Origin: Caryophanales bacterium UBA3260
GTDB taxonomy: Bacteria > Bacillota_I > Bacilli_A > RF39 > UBA660
Direction of reading: 5' to 3'
DNA: 13,360 bases
Assembly: GCA_002362595.1 (NCBI GenBank)
Contig: DEUO01000136.1
Coordinates: 1 to 13,360, forward strand
Below are positions 7,284-13,304 of this stretch, one piece after another (within the stretch, counting starts at the first letter, position 1; every line of letters starts with the position of its first letter). Made by a program: the position numbers and the translations under genes. The notes under the pieces were generated by a model, which worked only from the letters and a program-made list of their open reading frames with translations, had not been told where the DNA came from and ran no database searches.

Positions 7284-8673
7284 TACAAAGAAAAAGAGTA
7301 ATCCCTTCAAGAAATTATTTGGTAAGTTGTATAAGATTTTAGATGCTGTTATTATTACACCTATTAGTACTTTAGTTTATAAGATACAGAATAAATTAGG
7401 CAAGGAAAGTAAGATAGAAAAGTTACTTAATAGATCTAATGCATTATTAATTTTATCTTTGTTATTTGCAATAGTTTTATTTTATTTAGTTGATAAGAAA
7501 GCTATTACGCTAGTTAATAACGATGCTAAGTTTTTGACAGATATACCTGTAGAAGTTGAATATAATAGTAGTGCTTATGTTATTGAGGGGATTCCTGATA
7601 CTGTTGATATGACTTTGATAGGAAGTAAGCCTGAGATTTATTTAGCACAGAAATTAGGGGATAATAAGGTTACTGTTGATTTAACTAAGTATCAAGCGAG
7701 TGATTCTCCAGTTAGAGTTAAATTGTCTTATAATAAGCCTGTAGATAGTGTTGAATATAAGATAGATCCTGTATATGTTGATGTAACTATTAAGGAAAAA
7801 GTTAGTGATAATAAAACTGTTACTTATGATTTACTTAATCAGGATGAACTTGATCCAAAGTTAAGTGTTAAATCAGTCGAACTTTCTAAATCTGATGTAA
7901 TTGTTAGAGGTTCTAAAGAAATGATAGATTCAATAGCAACTATTAAGGCTTTAATTGATCTTGATAATGAAGAATTTACTAAAGCTGGTACTTATACACT
8001 TGATAATTTGAAGCTAGTTGCTTATGGACGTAGTGGAGAGATTATAGATAGAGTAGAGATTGTAGCTACTAATATAAGTGCAAAGGTTGAACTTAATTCT
8101 TATTCTAAGAAGGTTCCTGTAAGAGTACAGATTAAGGGAGAGTTAGCAAGTGGTAAAGCGATTTCTTCTATAATGATAAATGGAACTAATGTTAGCGATT
8201 TTGAAACGACGATTTATGGAGATGAAAGTGCTCTTGAGAGTATTTCATATATTCCTGTAACAATTGATGCTGAAGGACAAGGAAACAATGGTTCTAAGAC
8301 TTCTAAGGTTACATTCCCTAAACCAGTTGGTGTAAGAAGTATTGCTGATGAAAATGTAACTGTAGTTCTTAATTTTGGTGAAGCTAAGCAAAGAACTATT
8401 AGAATTGAAGGAATAAAGAATTATAATGTTCCTAATGGATTGTTAGCTAATTTACCTTCTCCTGAGGATAAGATAGTAGAAGTTCAAGTTATTGGTGTTG
8501 AATCTGTTATAAATGCAATAGATGAAAATAATCCAGGTATTTCTGCTTATGTTGATTTAACAGGTAAAGGGGTTGGTTCTTGGCCAATGCCAGTTATGAT
8601 AGAAGGTACTGATTCTAGATTACAATATGTTGTTAAGAAACAAGTAAATATAGTTTTATCAAAACAAAATTAA
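7273..8673 (+). CDS. cdaR: CdaR, YbbR-domain regulator of CdaA
   Basis: CdaR is a membrane-anchored protein with extracytoplasmic YbbR repeats that binds CdaA and modulates c-di-AMP synthesis. The 466-residue product has a basic cytoplasmic head of about 50 residues, one membrane helix (about 56-73) and four repeats of roughly 90 residues: IPVEVEY (from about 91), VTYDLLNQDELDP (from about 180), VPVRVQIKG (from about 281) and RTIRIEGI (from about 375). Each has the YbbR pattern of a beta hairpin, a VxVxG step and a closing strand. ATG 7273 overlaps the end of cdaA and has AAGGTGAT (7261-7268) four bases upstream, inside cdaA; longer in-frame starts lie deeper in cdaA without a better site. 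The cdaA-cdaR pairing is conserved, but glmM, which usually follows, is absent and a terminator ends the unit. Confidence 0.93.
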   Translation: MKSSTKKKSNPFKKLFGKLYKILDAVIITPISTLVYKIQNKLGKESKIEKLLNRSNALLILSLLFAIVLFYLVDKKAITLVNNDAKFLTDIPVEVEYNSSAYVIEGIPDTVDMTLIGSKPEIYLAQKLGDNKVTVDLTKYQASDSPVRVKLSYNKPVDSVEYKIDPVYVDVTIKEKVSDNKTVTYDLLNQDELDPKLSVKSVELSKSDVIVRGSKEMIDSIATIKALIDLDNEEFTKAGTYTLDNLKLVAYGRSGEIIDRVEIVATNISAKVELNSYSKKVPVRVQIKGELASGKAISSIMINGTNVSDFETTIYGDESALESISYIPVTIDAEGQGNNGSKTSKVTFPKPVGVRSIADENVTVVLNFGEAKQRTIRIEGIKNYNVPNGLLANLPSPEDKIVEVQVIGVESVINAIDENNPGISAYVDLTGKGVGSWPMPVMIEGTDSRLQYVVKKQVNIVLSKQN

Positions 8674-8701
8674 AAAAAGTTCTAGTCTTCTAGAACTTTT
8701 T
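8674..8701. terminator. bidirectional intrinsic terminator between cdaR and the DUF378 gene
   Basis: AAAAAGTTCTAG (8674-8685) and CTAGAACTTTTT (8690-8701) form a perfect 12-bp stem with loop TCTT. The A and T tracts at its ends let it work on both strands: for cdaR on plus and for DUF378 on minus. The DUF378 stop codon (8684-8682) lies inside the stem. Confidence 0.88.
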
Positions 8702-8885
8702 CATTGTCAAAAAGATATGCAACACATATTATTGAGGCAATTCCAATTATTATATATAGAATATTATTTATTAATGCATTTTTAATTATAGCCGTTACTA
8801 AATTTATATTAAATAAACCTATTAAGCCCCAGTTTAATGCACCAATTATTGTTAAAATTAGTGCTATCTTTTTTATAATTTCCAT
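8682..8885 (-). CDS. DUF378 family small membrane protein
   Basis: A 67-residue protein with two membrane helices (about 6-25 and 41-59). The motif IGALNWGLIGLFNINLV (about 14-30) and the Gly-rich second helix (LYIIIGIASII) are the signature of DUF378, a family of small bacterial membrane proteins related to B. subtilis YuzA with no known function. I choose ATG 8885: on the minus strand an AAAAGGA site lies about eight bases upstream of it, while for the in-frame ATG at 8894 the same site would be almost touching. The gene converges on cdaR and diverges from the lipoprotein gene; its stop is within the shared terminator. I did not find a convincing promoter in the 103-bp divergent gap. Confidence 0.8.
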   Translation of the reverse strand: MEIIKKIALILTIIGALNWGLIGLFNINLVTAIIKNALINNILYIIIGIASIICVAYLFDNEKVLED

Positions 8886-8988
8886 TTTAACCATCCTTTT
8901 CTAATATTAGTATGAACTATATTTTTATAATTATGTATGAATATTTATTATTTTGATTAATATGATTTATTAGAAAAGGTAGGGTGTT

Positions 8989-10044
8989 ATGAAAAAAGTT
9001 TTTTTGCTGTTTATAAGTTTGATGTTATTAACAGGGTGTGGCAAGGTTAATAAAGATGGATTAATTAAAGATTTTAAAGATAGTGTTGAGGAAGCTAAAT
9101 CATATGTTACAGAAAGTGTAATGGAAATATATAATGCTGAAGATACTTTTACTTATAATATTTCTGTTGCTTATATGGATGATGATTATTTTAGAGTAAA
9201 GATGATTAATGTTATGAATAATCATGAACAAATTATATTACGTAATAAAGATGACGTGTATGTTATTACACCTAGTTTAAATAAGAGCTATCGCTTTGTA
9301 AGTGAATGGCCTTATAATAGTAGTCAATCTTATATATTAAATACTTTAGTAAGAGATATTGAGGATTCGGGCGAAGTTGTTTTTACAGAAGAAAAAGAAG
9401 GCTATTCGTTAACTGTTGATGTTAATTATCCTAATAATACTAATTTGATATATGAAAAAATATATTTCAATAAGGATAAAAAGTTAAGTAATGTAGATGT
9501 TTATGATAATAATGATGTTGTTGCTATTAGTGTTAAGTTTAATAAAATTGATTATAAAGCTAATTTAGAAAATAAGGATTTTGATGTTAATAATGTTGTA
9601 GAAGGTAATTGTTGTAATACAAATGAAGAAGGTAACGATGGAACTAATAAAGAAGATAAAGGTACAGACAAAAAAAATGAAAATAAGACGACTGGATCTT
9701 TTGATGATATAGTTTATCCTTTATATGTACCAGCTAATACATTTTTAAAGAATAAAGAAATGATTAATACAGAAAAAGGCGATAGAGCAATATTAACATT
9801 TAATGGTGATAAGAATTTTATTTTAATTGAAGAACAGGCGAGTATAAGTGATGAATTTGAAGTTGTTTCTGTTTATGGAGATCCAACTATGATGAATAGT
9901 ACAATAGGTGCTTTAAGTGATAATTCGCTATCTTGGACTATAGATAATGTTGATTATTATTTAGCTAGTAATGATTTGAGTTCAACAGAATTATTAACTA
10001 TTGCTGATTCTTTAGGAGCTGCTTCGCTTGTTGTTGAAAAATAG
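8989..10044 (+). CDS. lipoprotein with LolA-like domain and DUF4367 domain
   Basis: A 351-residue lipoprotein. The signal peptide ends in the lipobox LLTGC, so C17 should be lipidated and anchor the protein on the outer face of the membrane. Residues about 25-200 are beta-rich and resemble the LolA/GerS-like fold (for example FRVKMIN, EQIILRNKDDVYVITPSLNKSYRF). An Asn/Glu/Lys/Gly-rich linker (about 204-238) leads to a C-terminal domain (about 239-351) ending in SWTIDNVDYYLASNDLSSTELLTIADSL, a pattern typical of DUF4367. Both halves occur in Firmicutes lipoproteins of unclear role; binding of a lipid or polypeptide is a guess. The ribosome site is AAAAGG (8974-8979) or AGGGTG just before the ATG. 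No clear terminator follows, so transcripts may run into the next gene. Confidence 0.75.
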   Translation: MKKVFLLFISLMLLTGCGKVNKDGLIKDFKDSVEEAKSYVTESVMEIYNAEDTFTYNISVAYMDDDYFRVKMINVMNNHEQIILRNKDDVYVITPSLNKSYRFVSEWPYNSSQSYILNTLVRDIEDSGEVVFTEEKEGYSLTVDVNYPNNTNLIYEKIYFNKDKKLSNVDVYDNNDVVAISVKFNKIDYKANLENKDFDVNNVVEGNCCNTNEEGNDGTNKEDKGTDKKNENKTTGSFDDIVYPLYVPANTFLKNKEMINTEKGDRAILTFNGDKNFILIEEQASISDEFEVVSVYGDPTMMNSTIGALSDNSLSWTIDNVDYYLASNDLSSTELLTIADSLGAASLVVEK

Positions 10045-10084
10045 TTTTCCTTATTTTAGCCGTCTTATTGGTAATAAAAGTGCA

Positions 10085-10112
10085 ACATTTAATTGATTTA
10101 AGAATTAAATGT
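10085..10112. repeat. perfect 10-bp inverted repeat inside a promoter (operator-like)
   Basis: ACATTTAATT (10085-10094) and AATTAAATGT (10103-10112) are exact inverted copies with an 8-bp spacer. The dyad covers the -35 and most of the spacer of the following promoter and ends next to the extended -10. That position suits a repressor site; no T-tract follows, so it is not a terminator. Confidence 0.5.
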
Positions 10113-10120
10113 GATATAAT
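10093..10120 (+). promoter_or_regulatory. promoter of the small membrane protein gene
   Basis: TTGATT (10093-10098, 4/6), 16 bp, then a perfect TATAAT (10115-10120) preceded by TGA as an extended -10. Transcription would start near 10127, so the leader is only about 12 nt and begins at the AAGGTGG ribosome site. Confidence 0.6.
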
Positions 10121-10138
10121 TGGGGTAAGGTGGTTTAA

Positions 10139-10678
10139 ATGGGAAAAGAAAAAGATAAAAAAGTAAAAGTAAAATATAATACAGCAGAACAAGAGGAAAT
10201 ATTAAAATTCTTAATTGTTATTGTATTAGTAATGATAGCAGTAGGAGCTATATATGTTGCAACTAGAATATTTGTTACTAAAGATTTCTTTAAGACAGAA
10301 ACTAAGACAAATGAAGTTGTTCCAGATGTAGATATTAATTATTCTGTTGCTATTATGGGTCAAATATTTAATAGACCTTATGATGAGTATTATGTTGCTA
10401 TTTATGATTCTAAAAATGATGATTATTCATATGATATGTCATCTTTAGTTAGAGATTATAATGCTAAGGAAAAACATCTACATATTTATACTGTTGATTT
10501 ATCTAATAAGTTAAATGATGGATACTATGATCCAGAAAAAGTTAATGTAAATGCTAAATCTTTGAGTGAAATGAAGGTTGGAGATATTACCTTATTAAAG
10601 ATTAGAAAAGGCAAAATTAATAAATATATTGTAGATTTATCTAAAATGCAACAAGAACTTGGAGTTGAAAAGAAATAA
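10139..10678 (+). CDS. single-pass membrane protein of unknown function, possibly a Cys-less thioredoxin-like domain
   Basis: I do not firmly recognise this 179-residue protein. It has a very basic cytoplasmic head (KEKDKKVKVK), one membrane helix (about 22-44) and an extracytoplasmic domain (about 65-179). The domain runs VAIMGQIFNRPYDEYYVAIYDSKND, then a helix (MSSLVRDYN), then LHIYTVDLSN, and near the end VGDITLLKIRKGKINKYIVD. This strand-helix-strand order and the closing TLLKIRKGKI resemble a thioredoxin fold. No Cys is present, so it cannot be a redox enzyme, and the cis-Pro is also missing; the fold call is an inference. AAGGTGG (10127-10133) supports ATG 10139. It lies between two envelope genes, has its own promoter and ends in a strong terminator. 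Confidence 0.7.
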   Translation: MGKEKDKKVKVKYNTAEQEEILKFLIVIVLVMIAVGAIYVATRIFVTKDFFKTETKTNEVVPDVDINYSVAIMGQIFNRPYDEYYVAIYDSKNDDYSYDMSSLVRDYNAKEKHLHIYTVDLSNKLNDGYYDPEKVNVNAKSLSEMKVGDITLLKIRKGKINKYIVDLSKMQQELGVEKK

Positions 10679-10684
10679 TTATAG

Positions 10685-10714
10685 AAACTTAATATATGTT
10701 ATTAAGTTTTTTTT
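10685..10714 (+). terminator. intrinsic terminator after the small membrane protein gene
   Basis: AAACTTAATA (10685-10694) and TATTAAGTTT (10700-10709) form a perfect 10-bp stem with a 5-nt loop, ending in eight T (10707-10714). Confidence 0.8.
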
Positions 10715-10722
10715 ATATATTA

Positions 10723-10751
10723 TTTAAATATTTGTTGCTTTGTGATATTAT
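10723..10751 (+). promoter_or_regulatory. candidate promoter of the S41 protease gene
   Basis: TATTAT (10746-10751, 5/6) preceded by TGA as an extended -10, with TTTAAA (10723-10728, 4/6) 17 bp upstream. The start would be near 10758, next to the AGAGGGTGA ribosome site. Confidence 0.45.
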
Positions 10752-10773
10752 TTTTAATAGAGGGTGAATGTTT

Positions 10774-12513
10774 ATGGCAGAGGAAGTAAAAGTCAAAAAA
10801 GTAAAAAGTAATAGTTCATCTAAGGTAAGTAAAAAGGGTGAAGTAGAAGCTAGTGATATTTCTAAGAAGAAGAAAACTAGTGATAAAGATGTAGCTAAGA
10901 AAGTTAGTAAATCAGTTACAGAAAAATCTTTAAAAGATAAAGAGTCTAAAAATAGTTCTAAGAATGATAAAATTTCTAAAAGTAGTAAAAATAAAGAAGT
11001 AAAGAGCAAAGTTGATTCTACTAATAAAACTAATAGATCTAGTAAAGTTAAAAGTAAGTCAGGTAAAGTACTAGAGAAGGATTCTAGCAAATTAGCAAAG
11101 GATTTAGTTAATAGTAATAAAACTTCTGATAGTAATGAAAAAGGTAAGACTACTAAAAAGAAAAAGTCTCCTAGAACAAGTAGTGTAATAGCTGATTTAG
11201 CAGATAAGGATTTTGATAAAACAGGAGCTTTATCTAATATTGATGAAGGTAAATTTATAAGTGAAATTTTAAATGATAAATTTATTACAGTAACTAAAGT
11301 TAATAAAGAAACTACTTTTAAAGAATCAAAGAAGAAATTGAAATTCAGTGGAAGTTTTAGGCTAGATGTTTTAGATATTCTTATAATTATTGTTATAACA
11401 GCAATTATATCTTGTGTATTTACTGGATTAGTTATGAATTATCAATATAAGAAAATTAATAGTTATTTTGGTGAATCTGTTGTAAATGATGAAGGTGTAA
11501 AAGATTTTTTATCATTGTATTCTGAAATTTTAGATAATTATTATGAAGAAGTGGATTCTAAAGCAATGATAAAAGCTGCAATGAGCGGAATGCTATCCTT
11601 TTTACAAGATACATATTCTATTTATTTAAGTGAAGAAGACTCTGGTGAATTAACAGAAATGCTTGATAGTTCGTATGATGGTGTAGGTATTGTTATTCAA
11701 GCTAATGTAATAAAAGCTATTTATAAAAATTCACCAGCAGCAGTAGCAGGATTAAAAGTAAATGATGAAATATTAAAAGTTAATGGTATTGATATAACAT
11801 TGGATAATTATATGGAAGTTAGTAATTATTTAAAGAAAGATGAAGATAATAGTATTGTTGTTAAAAGGGATGGTAAGGAATTAAGTTTTGATGTTAAAAT
11901 GTCTAAGGTAAATATTCCTACAACTTCATCAACTATTATTCAAAGCCAAGGAAAAAATTTGGGATATATTAAGTTATCATCTTTTTCTAATTTATCTTAT
12001 GAAGATTTTAATGAATCGTTAGTGGAGATGGAAGGTAAAGGAATTGATTCTCTTATTATTGATTTAAGGGGCAATAGTGGAGGATATTTAAAAGCAGCTC
12101 ATGATATATCAAGTGAGTTTATAGAGAAGGATAAAATTATATATTCTTTACAACAAAAAGATAAAGTTACTGATTACAAGGATGAAACAAAGAATAAAAG
12201 AGATTATAAAATTGTTGTTTTGGTAAATAATAGTACAGCGTCTGCAGCAGAAATTATGGCGGCTGCTTTACATGATTCTTATGGCGCAACGATAGTTGGT
12301 AAAACAACATATGGTAAAGGTAAAGTACAAACTTTAAAACAGTATAATGATTCTTTGGTTAAATATACATCAGCTAAATGGCTAAGGCCTAATGGAGAAT
12401 GTATTGATGGCATAGGTATAGTTCCAGATTATGAGGTGGATATTCAATATAGTGATTCACAAATTTATGATAAACAATTAGATAAAGCAATAGAAATATT
12501 AAGTAATAATTAA
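10774..12513 (+). CDS. S41 family carboxy-terminal processing protease (CtpA-like) with long Lys/Ser-rich cytoplasmic head
   Basis: Ctp proteases use a Ser-Lys dyad to trim or degrade exported proteins at the outer face of the membrane. The 579-residue product has a low-complexity head (1-135: about 30% Lys, over 20% Ser), a membrane helix (about 198-222), an S41 N-terminal helical region (about 240-295), a PDZ domain (about 301-378, with NSPAAVAGLKVNDEILKVNG) and the protease core. Catalytic residues are S490 in NNSTASAAE and K515 in TTYGKGKVQ, 25 apart as in E. coli Prc; IDLRGNSGGYL (about 429-439) is also typical. ATG 10774 is chosen over ATG 10768 because AGAGGGTGA (10759-10767) then has correct spacing. 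CtpA proteins normally have only a short cytoplasmic tail, so the head is unusual. It is bounded by terminators on both sides and is probably monocistronic. Confidence 0.92.
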   Translation: MAEEVKVKKVKSNSSSKVSKKGEVEASDISKKKKTSDKDVAKKVSKSVTEKSLKDKESKNSSKNDKISKSSKNKEVKSKVDSTNKTNRSSKVKSKSGKVLEKDSSKLAKDLVNSNKTSDSNEKGKTTKKKKSPRTSSVIADLADKDFDKTGALSNIDEGKFISEILNDKFITVTKVNKETTFKESKKKLKFSGSFRLDVLDILIIIVITAIISCVFTGLVMNYQYKKINSYFGESVVNDEGVKDFLSLYSEILDNYYEEVDSKAMIKAAMSGMLSFLQDTYSIYLSEEDSGELTEMLDSSYDGVGIVIQANVIKAIYKNSPAAVAGLKVNDEILKVNGIDITLDNYMEVSNYLKKDEDNSIVVKRDGKELSFDVKMSKVNIPTTSSTIIQSQGKNLGYIKLSSFSNLSYEDFNESLVEMEGKGIDSLIIDLRGNSGGYLKAAHDISSEFIEKDKIIYSLQQKDKVTDYKDETKNKRDYKIVVLVNNSTASAAEIMAAALHDSYGATIVGKTTYGKGKVQTLKQYNDSLVKYTSAKWLRPNGECIDGIGIVPDYEVDIQYSDSQIYDKQLDKAIEILSNN

Positions 12514-12547
12514 GCAATCTTTTGACATGAGATTGCTCTTTGTTTGT
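12513..12547 (+). terminator. intrinsic terminator after the S41 protease gene
   Basis: AGCAATCT (12513-12520) and AGATTGCT (12530-12537) form a perfect 8-bp stem with a 9-nt loop, followed by CTTTGTTTG. The T-tract is interrupted, so efficiency may be moderate. Confidence 0.7.
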
Positions 12548-12572
12548 AATTCTAAAAAAAATATTATATAAT
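12544..12572 (+). promoter_or_regulatory. promoter of the DUF402 gene
   Basis: TTGTAA (12544-12549, 4/6), 17 bp, then a perfect TATAAT (12567-12572). Transcription should begin near 12579. The -10 box overlaps the upstream in-frame ATG at 12571, which rules that ATG out as the start. Confidence 0.65.
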
Positions 12573-12594
12573 GTTATGCGGAAGCGTGATTTTA

Positions 12595-13128
12595 ATGGAG
12601 GAAATTAAAGTAGGAGACAAATTAAAAATTTATTGTTATAAACACGATGGAACTTTAGAGCATACTTCAGATGAAGCAATTGTATTAGAAATAAATGATG
12701 AATATTTAGTTTGTGGTAATGGAAGAACAAGAATTACTGAAAAAGATGGGCGTACGCATATGACTAATGAGCCGGCTGTATTGTTCTTTTATAAGAAGCA
12801 TTGGTTTAATATTATTGGACAGTTAAAAAAGTTTGGATTGTTTTATTATTGTAATATTGCATCTCCTTATATTTTAGATGGAAAGTCAATAAAGTATATT
12901 GATTACGATTTGGATTTAAGAGTTTTTCCTGATGGAGGATTTAGAGTACTTGATAGGAATGAATATAATTATCATAAGAAGATAATGAATTATTCTGACG
13001 AGCTTGATGAGATATTGAAATCAGAGTTGTCTTATTTGATAGATAAAAAAAGGAATAAAATGGGACCTTTTGAATCTGGAATTGTCGATAAATATTATAA
13101 AATGTTTGAAAAAATCAAAAAATGTTAA
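12595..13128 (+). CDS. DUF402 (UPF0374) protein, putative nucleoside di/triphosphate phosphatase
   Basis: The 177-residue product matches the DUF402/UPF0374 family of B. subtilis YgaC and the staphylococcal nucleoside tri-/diphosphatase (Ntdp) along its length. Shared blocks are YKHDGTLEHTSDE (about 12-24), NGRTRITEKDGRTHMTNEPAVLFF (about 43-66), HWFNIIG (about 69-75), YYCNIASPY (about 84-92) and the acidic, metal-binding KYIDYDLDLRVFPDG (about 99-113). Members hydrolyse NTPs and NDPs with divalent metal; specificity here is not known. The start is ATG 12595, since the in-frame ATG 12571 lies within the -10 box; GGAAG (12580-12584) lies ten bases upstream, a somewhat long spacing. It is a single-gene unit just upstream of the presumed rRNA operon. 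Confidence 0.9.
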   Translation: MEEIKVGDKLKIYCYKHDGTLEHTSDEAIVLEINDEYLVCGNGRTRITEKDGRTHMTNEPAVLFFYKKHWFNIIGQLKKFGLFYYCNIASPYILDGKSIKYIDYDLDLRVFPDGGFRVLDRNEYNYHKKIMNYSDELDEILKSELSYLIDKKRNKMGPFESGIVDKYYKMFEKIKKC

Positions 13129-13144
13129 ATTTTTTGATTTTTTT
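13109..13144 (+). terminator. AT-rich intrinsic terminator after the DUF402 gene
   Basis: A6-TC-A6 (13109-13122) and T6-GA-T6 (13130-13143) form a perfect 14-bp stem with a 7-nt loop that carries most of the stop codon, ending in a run of seven T (13138-13144). Its symmetry would also allow it to work from the other side. Only two G-C pairs. Confidence 0.6.
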
Positions 13145-13190
13145 GTTGCATTTATTTTTTTTTTGTTATATACTTGACTAGATGTTGCCG

Positions 13191-13213
13191 AAAAACATCG
13201 GTAAAAAACATCG
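13191..13213. repeat. tandem 10-bp direct repeats upstream of the rRNA-type promoter
   Basis: AAAAACATCG occurs at 13191-13200 and 13204-13213, 13 bp apart start to start. The first copy also pairs with GATGTT at 13181-13186 as an inverted repeat (AACATC at 13194-13199). Function is not known. Confidence 0.45.
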
Positions 13214-13229
13214 TATATTAAAAGAAAAT

Positions 13230-13274
13230 GTCAACTTTTCAAAGTTTTTGCAAAAAGATTGAAAAGAAGTTGAC
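13230..13274. repeat. imperfect inverted repeat reaching into the -35 box
   Basis: GTCAACTTTTCAA (13230-13242) mirrors TTGAAAAGAAGTTGAC (13259-13274), apart from three extra bases in the right arm. The centre is the perfect 12-bp palindrome TTTTTGCAAAAA (13245-13256). The right arm ends in the first five bases of TTGACA. This could be a regulator site or a cruciform-capable upstream element. Confidence 0.55.
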
Positions 13275-13298
13275 AATGAAGAAATCTTTTGATATATT
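13270..13298 (+). promoter_or_regulatory. strong promoter, presumed rRNA operon P1
   Basis: A perfect TTGACA (13270-13275), 17 bp, and TATATT (13293-13298, 5/6) preceded by TGA. A/T-rich sequence lies upstream, as in UP elements of rRNA promoters. Transcription would begin near 13305. It is the strongest promoter in the window. Confidence 0.8.
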
Positions 13299-13304
13299 AC
13301 TAGT

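Noticed and set aside
8704..8904. 66-codon plus-strand hydrophobic open frame
   Set aside because: It is the complement of the DUF378 gene, which has a clear family signature and ribosome site; hydrophobicity comes from antisense reading of AT-rich membrane codons.
9998..10192. 64-codon minus-strand open frame
   Set aside because: It crosses the end of the lipoprotein gene, a promoter and the start of the next gene, and its Phe-rich product is an artefact of antisense A-runs.
10713..11090. 125-codon minus-strand Leu/Ser-rich open frame
   Set aside because: It mirrors the Lys/Ser codon bias of the S41 protease head (AAA/AGT antisense to TTT/ACT) and lacks a ribosome site.
12571..12594. Upstream ATG giving the DUF402 protein eight extra residues
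   Set aside because: The ATG overlaps the TATAAT -10 box, so it would not be in the transcript, and the family N-terminus fits ATG 12595.
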